This document shows, in pieces, positions 16,257 to 23,208 of a stretch of DNA of 23,208 bases. The stretch's first letter is position 1. Each line of letters begins with the position of its first letter. Source of the DNA: Deferribacterales bacterium (lineage in GTDB: Bacteria > Chrysiogenota > Deferribacteres > Deferribacterales > JAISNW01); contig BNUJ01000010.1 of the NCBI GenBank assembly GCA_025997275.1, positions 1 through 23,208 on the forward strand, written 5' to 3'. The translations under genes were made by a program, and so were the position numbers. The notes beneath the pieces are model-generated. The model was given only the letters and a program-made list of their open reading frames with translations. It was not told where the DNA came from and ran no database searches.

Positions 16257-16667
16257 GAGAAGACCTTTGCTATTATAAAACCAGACGCTGTTAAAGCTGG
16301 CAATTCTGGAAGTATCATTAGCCGTATTGAGCAGGCAGGCTTAAAGATTCTTGGTATGAGGAAGCTTACTATGGCACGTAGCTTGGCTGAGCACTTCTAT
16401 GCTGTTCATAAAAGTCGCCCTTTCTTTGGTGAGCTTATAAACATAATCACAGCGGGACCTTGTATCGTGCTTGCCCTTGAGGGTAAGAATGCGATTGTTG
16501 CTTGGCGTGAGCTTATAGGTGCTACCGACCCTGCAAAGGCGGACAAAGGCACGTTGCGCCAGCTATATGGCACAGATATTAGCTACAACGCTGTTCATGG
16601 CTCAGATGCACCTGAGACAGCCGATGCTGAAATCCGCATATTCTTTAAGGAAGCTGATTTCATATAA
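16254..16667 (+). CDS. ndk: Nucleoside diphosphate kinase
   Basis: The 137-aa protein matches the normal NDK length. It shows TFAIIKPDAV at the N terminus, ISRIEQAGLKILGMRKL, FYAVHKSRPFFGELI, and the active-site segment YNAVHGSDAPETADAEI with the phospho-accepting His. NDK equalises NTP and dNTP pools by moving the gamma phosphate between nucleotides in the cytoplasm. The next gene begins 4 nt downstream, so ndk likely leads the pncB-ATPase-cbiD unit. The chosen start has a strong ribosome site; the upstream in-frame ATG at 16233 would add seven residues not typical of the family. Confidence 0.96.
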   Translation: MEKTFAIIKPDAVKAGNSGSIISRIEQAGLKILGMRKLTMARSLAEHFYAVHKSRPFFGELINIITAGPCIVLALEGKNAIVAWRELIGATDPAKADKGTLRQLYGTDISYNAVHGSDAPETADAEIRIFFKEADFI

Positions 16668-16671
16668 ACCT

Positions 16672-17898
16672 ATGAATAATATACCGCCTATAATCACTGA
16701 CCCCACAGACTGTGACGTTTATAAATGGTCTATGGGAAATTTCCTATTCAAAAAGGGTTATTTGCGGGAGATTGTGGGTTGGCAGTTCTTTAGCAGAGGC
16801 GATTGGAAGTTCCCGTTAGGTTTTGGCAGGGCTCTTCAAGAGCAGGTGGACAGCTGGGCTGATTTGCGTTTCACCGATGAGGCGATTAGCTACATTGAGA
16901 AATCAATGTATTGGCTTGATTATTTTTACATCAACTCATACTTAAAGACGTATAGGTTCACGCCTGAGCTGGTCAAGATTAACGTCATAGGTCACGGCAC
17001 TTATGAGGATATATCGGTATCTTATGAGGGGGAGTGGGGGCAAGTAATATTCTTTGAAATATATCTGCTCGCTACGATGTCAGAGCTTTACAATATAATG
17101 ACAGATATGGACGCTAAGCGTATATCTGATAAGGTCGCTGACGAGCGCACCATAGATAAGCTAAAAAGGCTATCGGACTGCGGAGCAAAGGTTGCGGAGT
17201 TTGGCACTCGTCGCAGATATTCTAAACAGATGCATAGGCGTGTGTTAGAGCTGATGATAAAACACGCTCCCGATGTATTGCTTGGCACGTCTAATGCGAT
17301 GTTCTCGCGTGAATATAGTTTGACACCTATGGGGACGATTGCCCATGAGCTGATAATGTTTATGGCAGCTAAGTTCAACCCTGCAATAGCAAATGAGCTA
17401 GTTATGAAACAGTGGGTGGAGGTTTATAATGGCGCGCTAGGCATCTACCTGACCGATACCTATACGACAAAACATTTCTTAAAATATTTTGATTTGCTGC
17501 ATAGCAAGCTATGGGATGGCGTGCGGGAAGATTCTGCACCTGATACTGATAAGTATGTAGATATGATAATAGAGCACTATAAAAAGTTGCGTATAGACCC
17601 GACTAGCAAGACCATTAACCATTCAAACCGCATAGGTAGCGTAGAGCGGATTGTTCACATGCAAAACTATCGTAAGGATGAGATTCGGCGTGTATTTGGG
17701 CTTGGCACGTGGCTCACTAACGATGTATATCCTGAAAACTCTGAGCTAAAAGCCGTTGACTGGGTAGCAAAGATGGTTTATGCTTATGTTGACGGACACA
17801 AGAAATATTGTGTGAAACTATCTGACATACCCGATAAGATTACGTCCATAGACCCTGCCACGACCGAACATTATCTGCAAGAACTATACTTGAAGTAA
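16672..17898 (+). CDS. pncB: Nicotinate phosphoribosyltransferase, with altered binding motifs
   Basis: The 408-aa protein is collinear with PncB, which makes nicotinate mononucleotide from nicotinate, PRPP and ATP in NAD salvage. DCDVYKWSMGNFLF near the N terminus, EFGTRRRYSKQMHRRV, LLGTSNAMFSREYSLTPMGTIAHE (His225 matches the phosphorylated His) and VFGLGTWLTNDV are conserved. Two segments differ from the usual family: the RHDSGDP motif reads REDSAPD (residues 285-291), and the SD.L element reads SNRI (318-321). The protein may still be active, or have a changed substrate or rate. A longer reading frame to 16519 exists but overlaps ndk, so I take the ATG at 16672. The ATPase gene follows after 2 nt. 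Confidence 0.9.
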   Translation: MNNIPPIITDPTDCDVYKWSMGNFLFKKGYLREIVGWQFFSRGDWKFPLGFGRALQEQVDSWADLRFTDEAISYIEKSMYWLDYFYINSYLKTYRFTPELVKINVIGHGTYEDISVSYEGEWGQVIFFEIYLLATMSELYNIMTDMDAKRISDKVADERTIDKLKRLSDCGAKVAEFGTRRRYSKQMHRRVLELMIKHAPDVLLGTSNAMFSREYSLTPMGTIAHELIMFMAAKFNPAIANELVMKQWVEVYNGALGIYLTDTYTTKHFLKYFDLLHSKLWDGVREDSAPDTDKYVDMIIEHYKKLRIDPTSKTINHSNRIGSVERIVHMQNYRKDEIRRVFGLGTWLTNDVYPENSELKAVDWVAKMVYAYVDGHKKYCVKLSDIPDKITSIDPATTEHYLQELYLK

Positions 17899-17900
17899 TT

Positions 17901-19052
17901 ATGGCAGGCATTACCCTAAGTGTAGAGGACGCATCGTTTTCTTTTTCAGATGGACAGATTACTAGCCTGCCAAATATCAATGCAAGCTTTGGACGGATAC
18001 TGCTTGTTAAGGGGGTAATCGGTTCTGGTAAAACACTATTATTGAAAGCACTTGCGAACATTTATCAACCAAAAACTGGAAAGCTTGCCTTACTAGATGC
18101 CGCTGGGGAGAAGCTCCCATCCTGCTTTATCAATTCACAACCAGAGTTTAACTTCATAACCAATAGTGTGAAAGACGAATTAGACCTAGTTGGTGCCGAT
18201 AAGACACCCTTTGCCGAGTATGTCGGGCGAGGCATTAACGAACTATCGGGCGGTGAGCAGAAAAAGCTAGCTGTGAGAATTGCTATGCAGCTACCTAATA
18301 CTAGTGTGCTGTTGCTTGATGAGCCACTAGATATGGTAGATGATGTTGAAAGTGAGCTGTTGGCAAGCTACATATATGAAGTATCTAAAAATAAGCCCGT
18401 GATTATCGCTACGCATGACAAACACTTTGACAAAATGGCAGATGAAATAATAACACTAGGGGACACTCCGCAAACCAATCCAATTCTGCCTGCTAGACAA
18501 AGGCGGTGCATTACAGAGTTAGCTTTGGTGTCGCTTGCCCCTATTGCCCTATCAGTAGGAAATGGCGAACTTGTCTGCATTTATGGCAGGAACGGTAGTG
18601 GCAAGACGTTGTTCGTAAAGGGTATTGCAGGGATAGGCATTCGGGGATATAAGTCTTCCCACGAATGGTTTGTGCCTCGTGGTGAGCGCGGCTTCTGTCT
18701 GCAATTTCCAGAGCAGATGGCGTTCCACAATACGATTACTGAAGAGATTGCCGATTGGACGGGAATAAATAGAGCAAGTGAGGTGCTGGATATGCTCGGC
18801 TGGCAGGGACGTGGGAATGTATCGCCATTTGCACTCAGCGACGGGGAGAGACGCATTATGTTTATGTTTGCAATGCTAGCGGCAAAACACGTATGCGTAT
18901 TTGATGAGCCGTTTGCGGGCTTTGATGCTCATAGCCGTGCGGTCGTAGCAAGCCGCTTTTATGACTTCTGCAACGCTGGCGACAGTATCCTATACACAGC
19001 AAACCGCAGAGCGGATACGTTCTATGCCAATAAAATCATTGAACTCAAATAA
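17901..19052 (+). CDS. Double ATPase of an ECF-type transporter (EcfA-EcfA' fusion)
   Basis: This 383-aa cytoplasmic protein contains two ABC ATPase domains in one chain. Domain 1 (1-195) has Walker A GSGKT (41-45), signature LSGGEQ (115-120), Walker B VLLLDEP and switch His172. Domain 2 (about 205-383) has Walker A GRNGSGKT (229-236), the Q-loop LQFPEQM that is characteristic of ECF/CbiO-type ATPases, signature LSDGERR (312-318) and Walker B VCVFDEP. The switch His of domain 2 is missing (YTANRR). It would pair with a membrane T component and a substrate-binding S component, neither of which is in the window. It lies 2 nt after pncB and overlaps cbiD by 29 nt, so cobalt/corrin or nicotinate uptake are the obvious candidates. 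Confidence 0.85.
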   Translation: MAGITLSVEDASFSFSDGQITSLPNINASFGRILLVKGVIGSGKTLLLKALANIYQPKTGKLALLDAAGEKLPSCFINSQPEFNFITNSVKDELDLVGADKTPFAEYVGRGINELSGGEQKKLAVRIAMQLPNTSVLLLDEPLDMVDDVESELLASYIYEVSKNKPVIIATHDKHFDKMADEIITLGDTPQTNPILPARQRRCITELALVSLAPIALSVGNGELVCIYGRNGSGKTLFVKGIAGIGIRGYKSSHEWFVPRGERGFCLQFPEQMAFHNTITEEIADWTGINRASEVLDMLGWQGRGNVSPFALSDGERRIMFMFAMLAAKHVCVFDEPFAGFDAHSRAVVASRFYDFCNAGDSILYTANRRADTFYANKIIELK

Positions 19053-20064
19053 AAACCTAACCGAGAGACGCACTGGCTGGACTACAGGCACAACGGCTAC
19101 GGCAGCAACTGTTGCAACGGTGTTAGATATGCTCACAGGCGAAACGCCTGATGTGGTGAGTGTAGAACTGCCCGCAGGTGAAGTGCTGGAAATACCCATA
19201 ATAGTGCGTTCAGGCAAGATAGGGGCACTCAAAGACGCTGGCGGGGATGTTGATGCCACTGACGGAGTGTTTATATATGCTAACATCAGCAAGTTAGAGG
19301 ATGAAAAGTTTATAATAGAGGGTGGCGATGGAGTCGGCAGGGTCACAAAACGTGGCTTATCAGTGCCTGTAGGACAGGCGGCAATCAACCCCGCACCTAG
19401 AAAAATGATAGAATATAATGTTAGGAAATTTTACCCTACTGGCGGATTAAAGGTAGTGATAAGTGCAGAAAATGGAGCTGAAATTGCAAAAAAAACCTTT
19501 AATGAGCGACTTGGCATAGTAGGGGGCATATCAATACTGGGCACAACGGGTTTTGTGGAGTATAAGAGCGAACGGGCGTTAATAGATTCTATTAAACGTG
19601 AGATAGACGTGGTGTGTGCTGAGGGTGCAGAATATGTATGGCTTGTGCCCGGGCATATCGGCGAAAACGCACTAAAGAAAGTGCTTTCTGATAAATTAAA
19701 TAAGACGTTTATAGTGCAGATGAGCAATTTTGCTGGGGAGAGTCTGACTTATATGCGCGAAAAGGGTTATAAGAGCATAGGGCTTGCGGGGCATGCGGGC
19801 AAATTGGCTAAACTTGCTATGGGCTACCCTGACACGCACTCTGCACGTTCCCCACAGGCAAATGAATATGTGCAAAAACTATTTGGTTTAGAACGCCATA
19901 TAAACACCATTGAAGAGGTGTCCACGCCTGAATATGCCAACCAGTTCCAGCTACTAGCCTGCGAAATTGCAACTAGGGTGAGACAAGATTATGGCTTTAC
20001 TGGCGTGAATGTGCGGCTTTTCAACATGGAGGCACTCCTGTTATCCACAAGTGCAGAAAGCTAG
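19024..20064 (+). CDS. cbiD: Cobalt-precorrin-5B C1-methyltransferase
   Basis: The 346-aa protein matches CbiD, which methylates C1 of cobalt-precorrin-5B using SAM in the anaerobic (early cobalt) cobalamin pathway. RTGWTTGTTATAA near the N terminus, VELPAGEVLEIPI, KDAGGDVDATDGV, GRVTKRGLSVPVGQAAINP and GLAGHAGKLAKLAMG are typical; the usual Cys in TTGTCAAAA is Thr here. It begins inside the ATPase gene (29-nt overlap), so no riboswitch can precede it and its expression depends on the upstream genes. No other cobalamin gene is in the window. TTG at 19039 is an alternative start. Confidence 0.93.
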   Translation: MPIKSLNSNKNLTERRTGWTTGTTATAATVATVLDMLTGETPDVVSVELPAGEVLEIPIIVRSGKIGALKDAGGDVDATDGVFIYANISKLEDEKFIIEGGDGVGRVTKRGLSVPVGQAAINPAPRKMIEYNVRKFYPTGGLKVVISAENGAEIAKKTFNERLGIVGGISILGTTGFVEYKSERALIDSIKREIDVVCAEGAEYVWLVPGHIGENALKKVLSDKLNKTFIVQMSNFAGESLTYMREKGYKSIGLAGHAGKLAKLAMGYPDTHSARSPQANEYVQKLFGLERHINTIEEVSTPEYANQFQLLACEIATRVRQDYGFTGVNVRLFNMEALLLSTSAES

Positions 20065-20076
20065 CACACACAGTAT

Positions 20077-20978
20077 CTACGGGTGCTTATCCCAATATGA
20101 TTTGGAGATATATTGACTAACGTATTTTTCTAGTGCCTCTACGTCTCCATGCTGACCATGTAGCTCGCCTAATATGCAAGCACATTTGCGCAAGTGCTGT
20201 TCTTTTGTGTTATAGAGTATCTCATACTCTGCACCCTCGCAATCTATCTTTAGCAGGGCACATTTGTTTATATTGTTCTCTTCAAAGATTTTATCAAGCG
20301 TTGTGGACGGCACATCGCCACCAGAAGTATCTGATGTTGACTTAGGTGTAAAAATATTAGACCCGCCACTATTCTGTAGCATTGTTGATATATGCACATC
20401 TCTGCTGTCCTTTGTGACAGCTTTATTGAATAGCGTGATGATGCCGTCAGGGATATTGTTGAGCTTGATATTTTTCAGAAAGTTTTCATAGTTGCGCTTT
20501 GTTGGCTCATAAGCGTATATTTTGATATTTGGGTGCTTTTTAGCTAAATACATAGACACTGTGCCGATGTTGCCGCCTATGTCTATGATGCAGTCGCCAT
20601 CGTTAAACTCCATGCCAGCCACGTTGCTATTTGCGCCCACACCTCTATTAAACTCACTTATTATAAACTCTACAGCCCTTGACGTAAGCACATCGTAAAA
20701 TTGAAATTTAGTGCCTAACAGCACAACATCGTTTAGAAAATCTCTATCTCCGCCCATCTTAATAAACATCTGCTCTAACACGTAAAGACGTTCGCTTATA
20801 TTACATATTTCTGGTCTCATATACGCAACACTAGGCAATACCTTACGTTCAAGCAGCCTATAAACTGGGCTGAGCCTATATATCTTATGACGAAACTCTT
20901 TTAGAACATCAAAGAAGCTGGCACAGTTCTTGCTGTGTGTGTGTGTGTGTGTGTGTTACTGATACATTTGTCTGACAT
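20077..20978 (-). CDS. FkbM-family SAM-dependent methyltransferase, phase-variable and out of frame as sequenced
   Basis: The frame open from 20955 to 20077 encodes an FkbM-type methyltransferase: IDIGGNIGTVSMYLAKKHP (SAM motif I), IYAYEPTKRNYENFLKNI and LLKIDCEGAEYEIL are typical. These enzymes often methylate sugars of surface polysaccharides or glycans; the substrate here is unknown. The only start with a ribosome site is the ATG at 20978 (AGGAG at 20990-20986, 7 nt before it). From it, translation passes an (AC)11 tract and stops after 25 codons at 20901. Removing one dinucleotide joins the frames: MSDKCISNTHTHTHSKNC and onward, 299 aa. Weak internal starts (TTG 20838, ATG 20820) might give a shorter protein when off. 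The last codon is 12 nt from the convergent cbiD stop. Confidence 0.85.
20934..20956. repeat. (TG)11 / (AC)11 dinucleotide microsatellite in the FkbM gene 5' end
   Basis: A perfect 23-nt TG tract (AC on the coding strand) starts seven codons into the gene. A dinucleotide unit is not a multiple of three, so each gain or loss shifts the frame. The tract is not otherwise seen in this window. It encodes alternating Thr-His when read in either open frame. Confidence 0.95.
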
Positions 20979-21016
20979 TTGCAATCTCCTATATAGATAT
21001 TAAATTTGCAAAGTGG

Positions 21017-21045
21017 ATGATACACAATTATCTATAAGATGTCAA
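21017..21045 (-). promoter_or_regulatory. Sigma70-type promoter of the FkbM gene
   Basis: On the minus strand TTGACA (21045-21040), a 17-nt spacer and TATCAT (21022-21017) form a near-consensus promoter. A start near 21010 gives a 32-nt leader with AGGAG. This supports 20978 as the true start codon. Its -35 box lies 24 nt from that of the divergent secA promoter. Confidence 0.72.
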
Positions 21046-21069
21046 ATACTTTTTCAAGAAAAACTGATG

Positions 21070-21098
21070 TTGACAAAACATAGTTTGGCTGGTATCTT
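21070..21098 (+). promoter_or_regulatory. Extended -10 promoter of secA, leaderless
   Basis: TTGACA (21070-21075), a 17-nt spacer and TATCTT (21093-21098) preceded by TGG form a good promoter. The -10 box ends 6 nt before the ATG at 21105, so the expected first transcribed base is at or beside the start codon. No Shine-Dalgarno-like site is present. Confidence 0.65.
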
Positions 21099-21104
21099 CT
21101 CTGT

Positions 21105-23208
21105 ATGATATTTGCTGATATATTCGGGAAAATTTTTGGCTCTTGGTATGACAGGTATCTAAAGAAGCTATCCCCTATCGTTGAACAAATCAATTTGCTG
21201 GAAAGCTCCATATCTGCTATGACAGACACAGAACTCTACGCCTCCACTGCTCGCTTTAGACAGCGACTAGGTGCGGGGGAAACGCTTGACGACATACTGC
21301 CTGAAGCTTTTGCCGTTGTGCGTGAAACTTCGCAACGCGTGCTTGGTATGCGTCACTTTGATGTGCAACTGCTGGGTGGTTATGTGCTCCACAAGGGGCA
21401 AATCTCTGAGATGAGGACAGGTGAGGGCAAAACGCTTGTGGCGACACTTGCGCTATATCTGAATGCACTAGAGGAGAAAGGGGCGCACCTTGTTACCGTG
21501 AATGACTATCTAGCTAAGCGTGATGCTGTCTGGATGGGTGCAATATATATGAAACTTGGTTTGAATGTGGGTATAATTCAGAATAACGCATCTAAAAAGC
21601 TAATCTGGGAAGATGAATCTGCAGGAAAGATTGCTACTGTTGACTGCCCACGCAAGGAATCTTACGAATGCGATATTACCTACGGCACAAATAATGAGTT
21701 TGGTTTTGATTACCTGCGCGACAATATGAAGTTTGAGGCGGAAACTTACGTACAGCGCGCCCTGCACTATGCTATTGTTGATGAAGTGGATAGTATCTTG
21801 ATAGATGAAGCGCGCACCCCGCTAATAATAAGCGGTGCAATGGAAGACGCCGTTGACAAATACTATACTATCAATAACGTTGTCAAAAACTTAAAAATTG
21901 ATAGACACTACACCATTGATGAAAAGGCGCGTTCAGCAGCACTGAATGATGAGGGTATAAACTACGTAGAGGCTGCATTAAAGGTCGGCAATATCTTTGA
22001 CGTGGCGAATGTTGACACTTTGCACTTTGTGAACAATGCTCTTAGGGCGCACGCGATATTTAAGCTAGACGTTGACTATATGCTGAAAGACGGGCAAGTT
22101 ATAATAGTAGATGAGTTCACTGGTCGCCCTATGACGGGTAGACGCTTTTCGGACGGGCTTCATCAGGCACTAGAGGCTAAAGAAAATGTGCGTATTCAGA
22201 ACGAAAATCAAACGCTAGCCTCTATTACGTTCCAAAACTATTTCAGAATGTATAAAAAACTCGCAGGTATGACAGGCACTGCGCTCACTGAGGCGCAGGA
22301 GTTCCGCGAGATATATGGGCTAGACGTAGTGCCTATCCCCACACATAGACAGATGATTCGCATAGATGCACCTGACCTAATCTATCGCACGGCAGAAGAG
22401 AAATATGTCGCTATTGCAAAAGATGTAAAGAGGCTTTATGAGAAAGGACAACCTGTGCTAGTTGGCACGGTGTCTGTTGAAAAATCAGAGTTGTTGAGCA
22501 AGCGTCTTACAAAGTTAAAGATACCGCATGAGGTTCTGAATGCTAAGAATCACGAACGTGAGGCACTTATCGTTGAGAAAGCGGGGCAACAGCAAGCTGT
22601 GACGATTGCGACAAATATGGCTGGGCGTGGCACAGATATAAAGTTGGGCGAAGGGGTATTGGAGCGTGGCGGATTGTATATATTAGGCACAGAGCGACAC
22701 GAATCGCGCCGTATTGACAACCAGTTGCGTGGACGTTCTGGCAGGCAAGGCGACCCCGGTGAGAGCAGATTTTATTTGAGTCTTGAAGATGACTTGATGA
22801 GGATTTTCGGTGCCGAGCGCATTAAGGGGATGCTCGGAAAGCTAGGTATGGACGACGGCGAGCCTATAGAGCATAATCTTATATCTAGGGCTATTGAGGG
22901 TGCACAAAAGAAAGTTGAGGCGATGCACTTTGAAGTCCGCAAACATCTGCTGAAATACGACAATGTAGCAAACCAGCAGCGTGTTATTATATACGGGCTA
23001 CGCCGTGAGATATTGTCAGGCGAGGCTACAGACAATATATTTAGAGAATTTGCTGAGGGTTTCGCCGAGTCGCTGTATGGTGTGCATATAGCAGCTGCTA
23101 AAGATGATGATAACTTTAACAACGAACTTCAAACTATATTTGATGAAAAGGCTGACCTGCAAAATGCTAGAGTTGACAAGGCAGAAACATACAAAGAAGC
23201 AGTTTTAA
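21105..23208 (+). CDS. secA: Preprotein translocase ATPase SecA, 3' end beyond the window
   Basis: The frame runs uninterrupted for 701 codons to the window edge. It encodes SecA, the motor that drives unfolded preproteins through SecYEG. Visible elements are the N-terminal FGSWYDRYLKKLSPIVEQIN, Walker A RTGEGKT (about residues 104-110), the TYGTNNEFGFDYLRDNM segment, Walker B VDEVDS, IIVDEFTGRPMTGRRFSDG, and in the second motor domain TNMAGRGTDIKLG and QLRGRSGRQGDPGESRF. A CPRKESYECDI segment precedes TYGTNN, as in several non-proteobacterial SecA proteins. The end of the helical wing domain and any C-terminal zinc tail are missing. The start is set by homology and by a promoter so close that the mRNA would be leaderless. 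Confidence 0.96.
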   Translation, partial: MIFADIFGKIFGSWYDRYLKKLSPIVEQINLLESSISAMTDTELYASTARFRQRLGAGETLDDILPEAFAVVRETSQRVLGMRHFDVQLLGGYVLHKGQISEMRTGEGKTLVATLALYLNALEEKGAHLVTVNDYLAKRDAVWMGAIYMKLGLNVGIIQNNASKKLIWEDESAGKIATVDCPRKESYECDITYGTNNEFGFDYLRDNMKFEAETYVQRALHYAIVDEVDSILIDEARTPLIISGAMEDAVDKYYTINNVVKNLKIDRHYTIDEKARSAALNDEGINYVEAALKVGNIFDVANVDTLHFVNNALRAHAIFKLDVDYMLKDGQVIIVDEFTGRPMTGRRFSDGLHQALEAKENVRIQNENQTLASITFQNYFRMYKKLAGMTGTALTEAQEFREIYGLDVVPIPTHRQMIRIDAPDLIYRTAEEKYVAIAKDVKRLYEKGQPVLVGTVSVEKSELLSKRLTKLKIPHEVLNAKNHEREALIVEKAGQQQAVTIATNMAGRGTDIKLGEGVLERGGLYILGTERHESRRIDNQLRGRSGRQGDPGESRFYLSLEDDLMRIFGAERIKGMLGKLGMDDGEPIEHNLISRAIEGAQKKVEAMHFEVRKHLLKYDNVANQQRVIIYGLRREILSGEATDNIFREFAEGFAESLYGVHIAAAKDDDNFNNELQTIFDEKADLQNARVDKAETYKEAVL

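Noticed and set aside
16519..16671. An upstream extension of pncB inside ndk
   Set aside because: It overlaps most of the C-terminal half of ndk and its sequence does not look like a PncB N terminus; the ATG at 16672 gives the family N terminus.
18961..19023. An upstream extension of cbiD
   Set aside because: These codons overlap the strongly conserved end of the ATPase gene and do not match the CbiD N terminus.
19000..19040. Cobalamin riboswitch upstream of cbiD
   Set aside because: cbiD starts inside the ATPase gene, leaving no leader that could hold the roughly 200-nt element.
20065..20076. Bidirectional terminator between cbiD and the FkbM gene
   Set aside because: Only 12 nt separate the convergent stop codons; I find no hairpin there.
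1..23208. tRNA, rRNA, CRISPR array, insertion sequence or prophage
   Set aside because: No spaced direct repeats, transposase or integrase motifs, or tRNA-like cloverleaf were seen; nearly all sequence is used by the listed genes.

Overview
The window is 23.2 kb of densely coding bacterial DNA of moderate GC. It holds about 20 protein genes, most of them in tight operons with 1-29 nt overlaps or gaps of only a few bases. There are no RNA genes, insertion sequences, phage genes or CRISPR arrays that I can see. Clear Shine-Dalgarno sites and sigma70-type promoters (TTGACA-17-TATAGT, TTGACA-17-TATCAT) argue against Bacteroidota, although the glycogen synthase/phosphorylase fusion resembles proteins I associate with that phylum. 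An HtrA protease, secreted repeat proteins and a MarC-type membrane protein suggest a Gram-negative, possibly host-associated organism. I cannot name the phylum from this window alone.

Layout. (1) Minus strand, 4064 down to 1: one operon with an unrecognised 272-aa protein, rpiB, glyA, a dCMP deaminase, a MarC-family membrane protein and the N-terminal part of an LTA-synthase/alkaline-phosphatase-superfamily membrane enzyme cut by the window edge. (2) Plus strand, 4270-6089: a DJ-1/PfpI protein and an HtrA-like protease, read divergently from the first operon. (3) Plus strand, 6206-10021: four overlapping genes for an exported ankyrin/Sel1 protein, an exported TPR protein, a polytopic membrane protein and a YycJ-like metallo-hydrolase. 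(4) Plus strand, 10144-16159: a 1414-aa glycogen synthase-glucan phosphorylase fusion, dnaX and a small unknown gene. (5) Plus strand, 16254-20064: ndk, pncB, a protein with two ECF-type ATPase domains, and cbiD, the last three tightly packed. (6) A minus-strand FkbM-type methyltransferase at 20978-20077, divergent from secA, which runs off the right edge.

The most notable signals are small. The FkbM gene carries an (AC)11 tract just after its start codon and is out of frame as sequenced; losing one dinucleotide unit would restore a 299-aa protein, so this looks like a phase-variable switch. dnaX carries a ten-A slippery run followed after 8 nt by a GNRA-capped hairpin, with stop codons in both other frames, which is a gamma/tau-type frameshift signal. 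Three genes (the 272-aa protein, the ankyrin/Sel1 protein and secA) lack a Shine-Dalgarno site and have an extended -10 element ending 7-12 nt before the ATG, suggesting leaderless or nearly leaderless mRNAs. The LTA-synthase-like gene has no usual start codon where one is needed.
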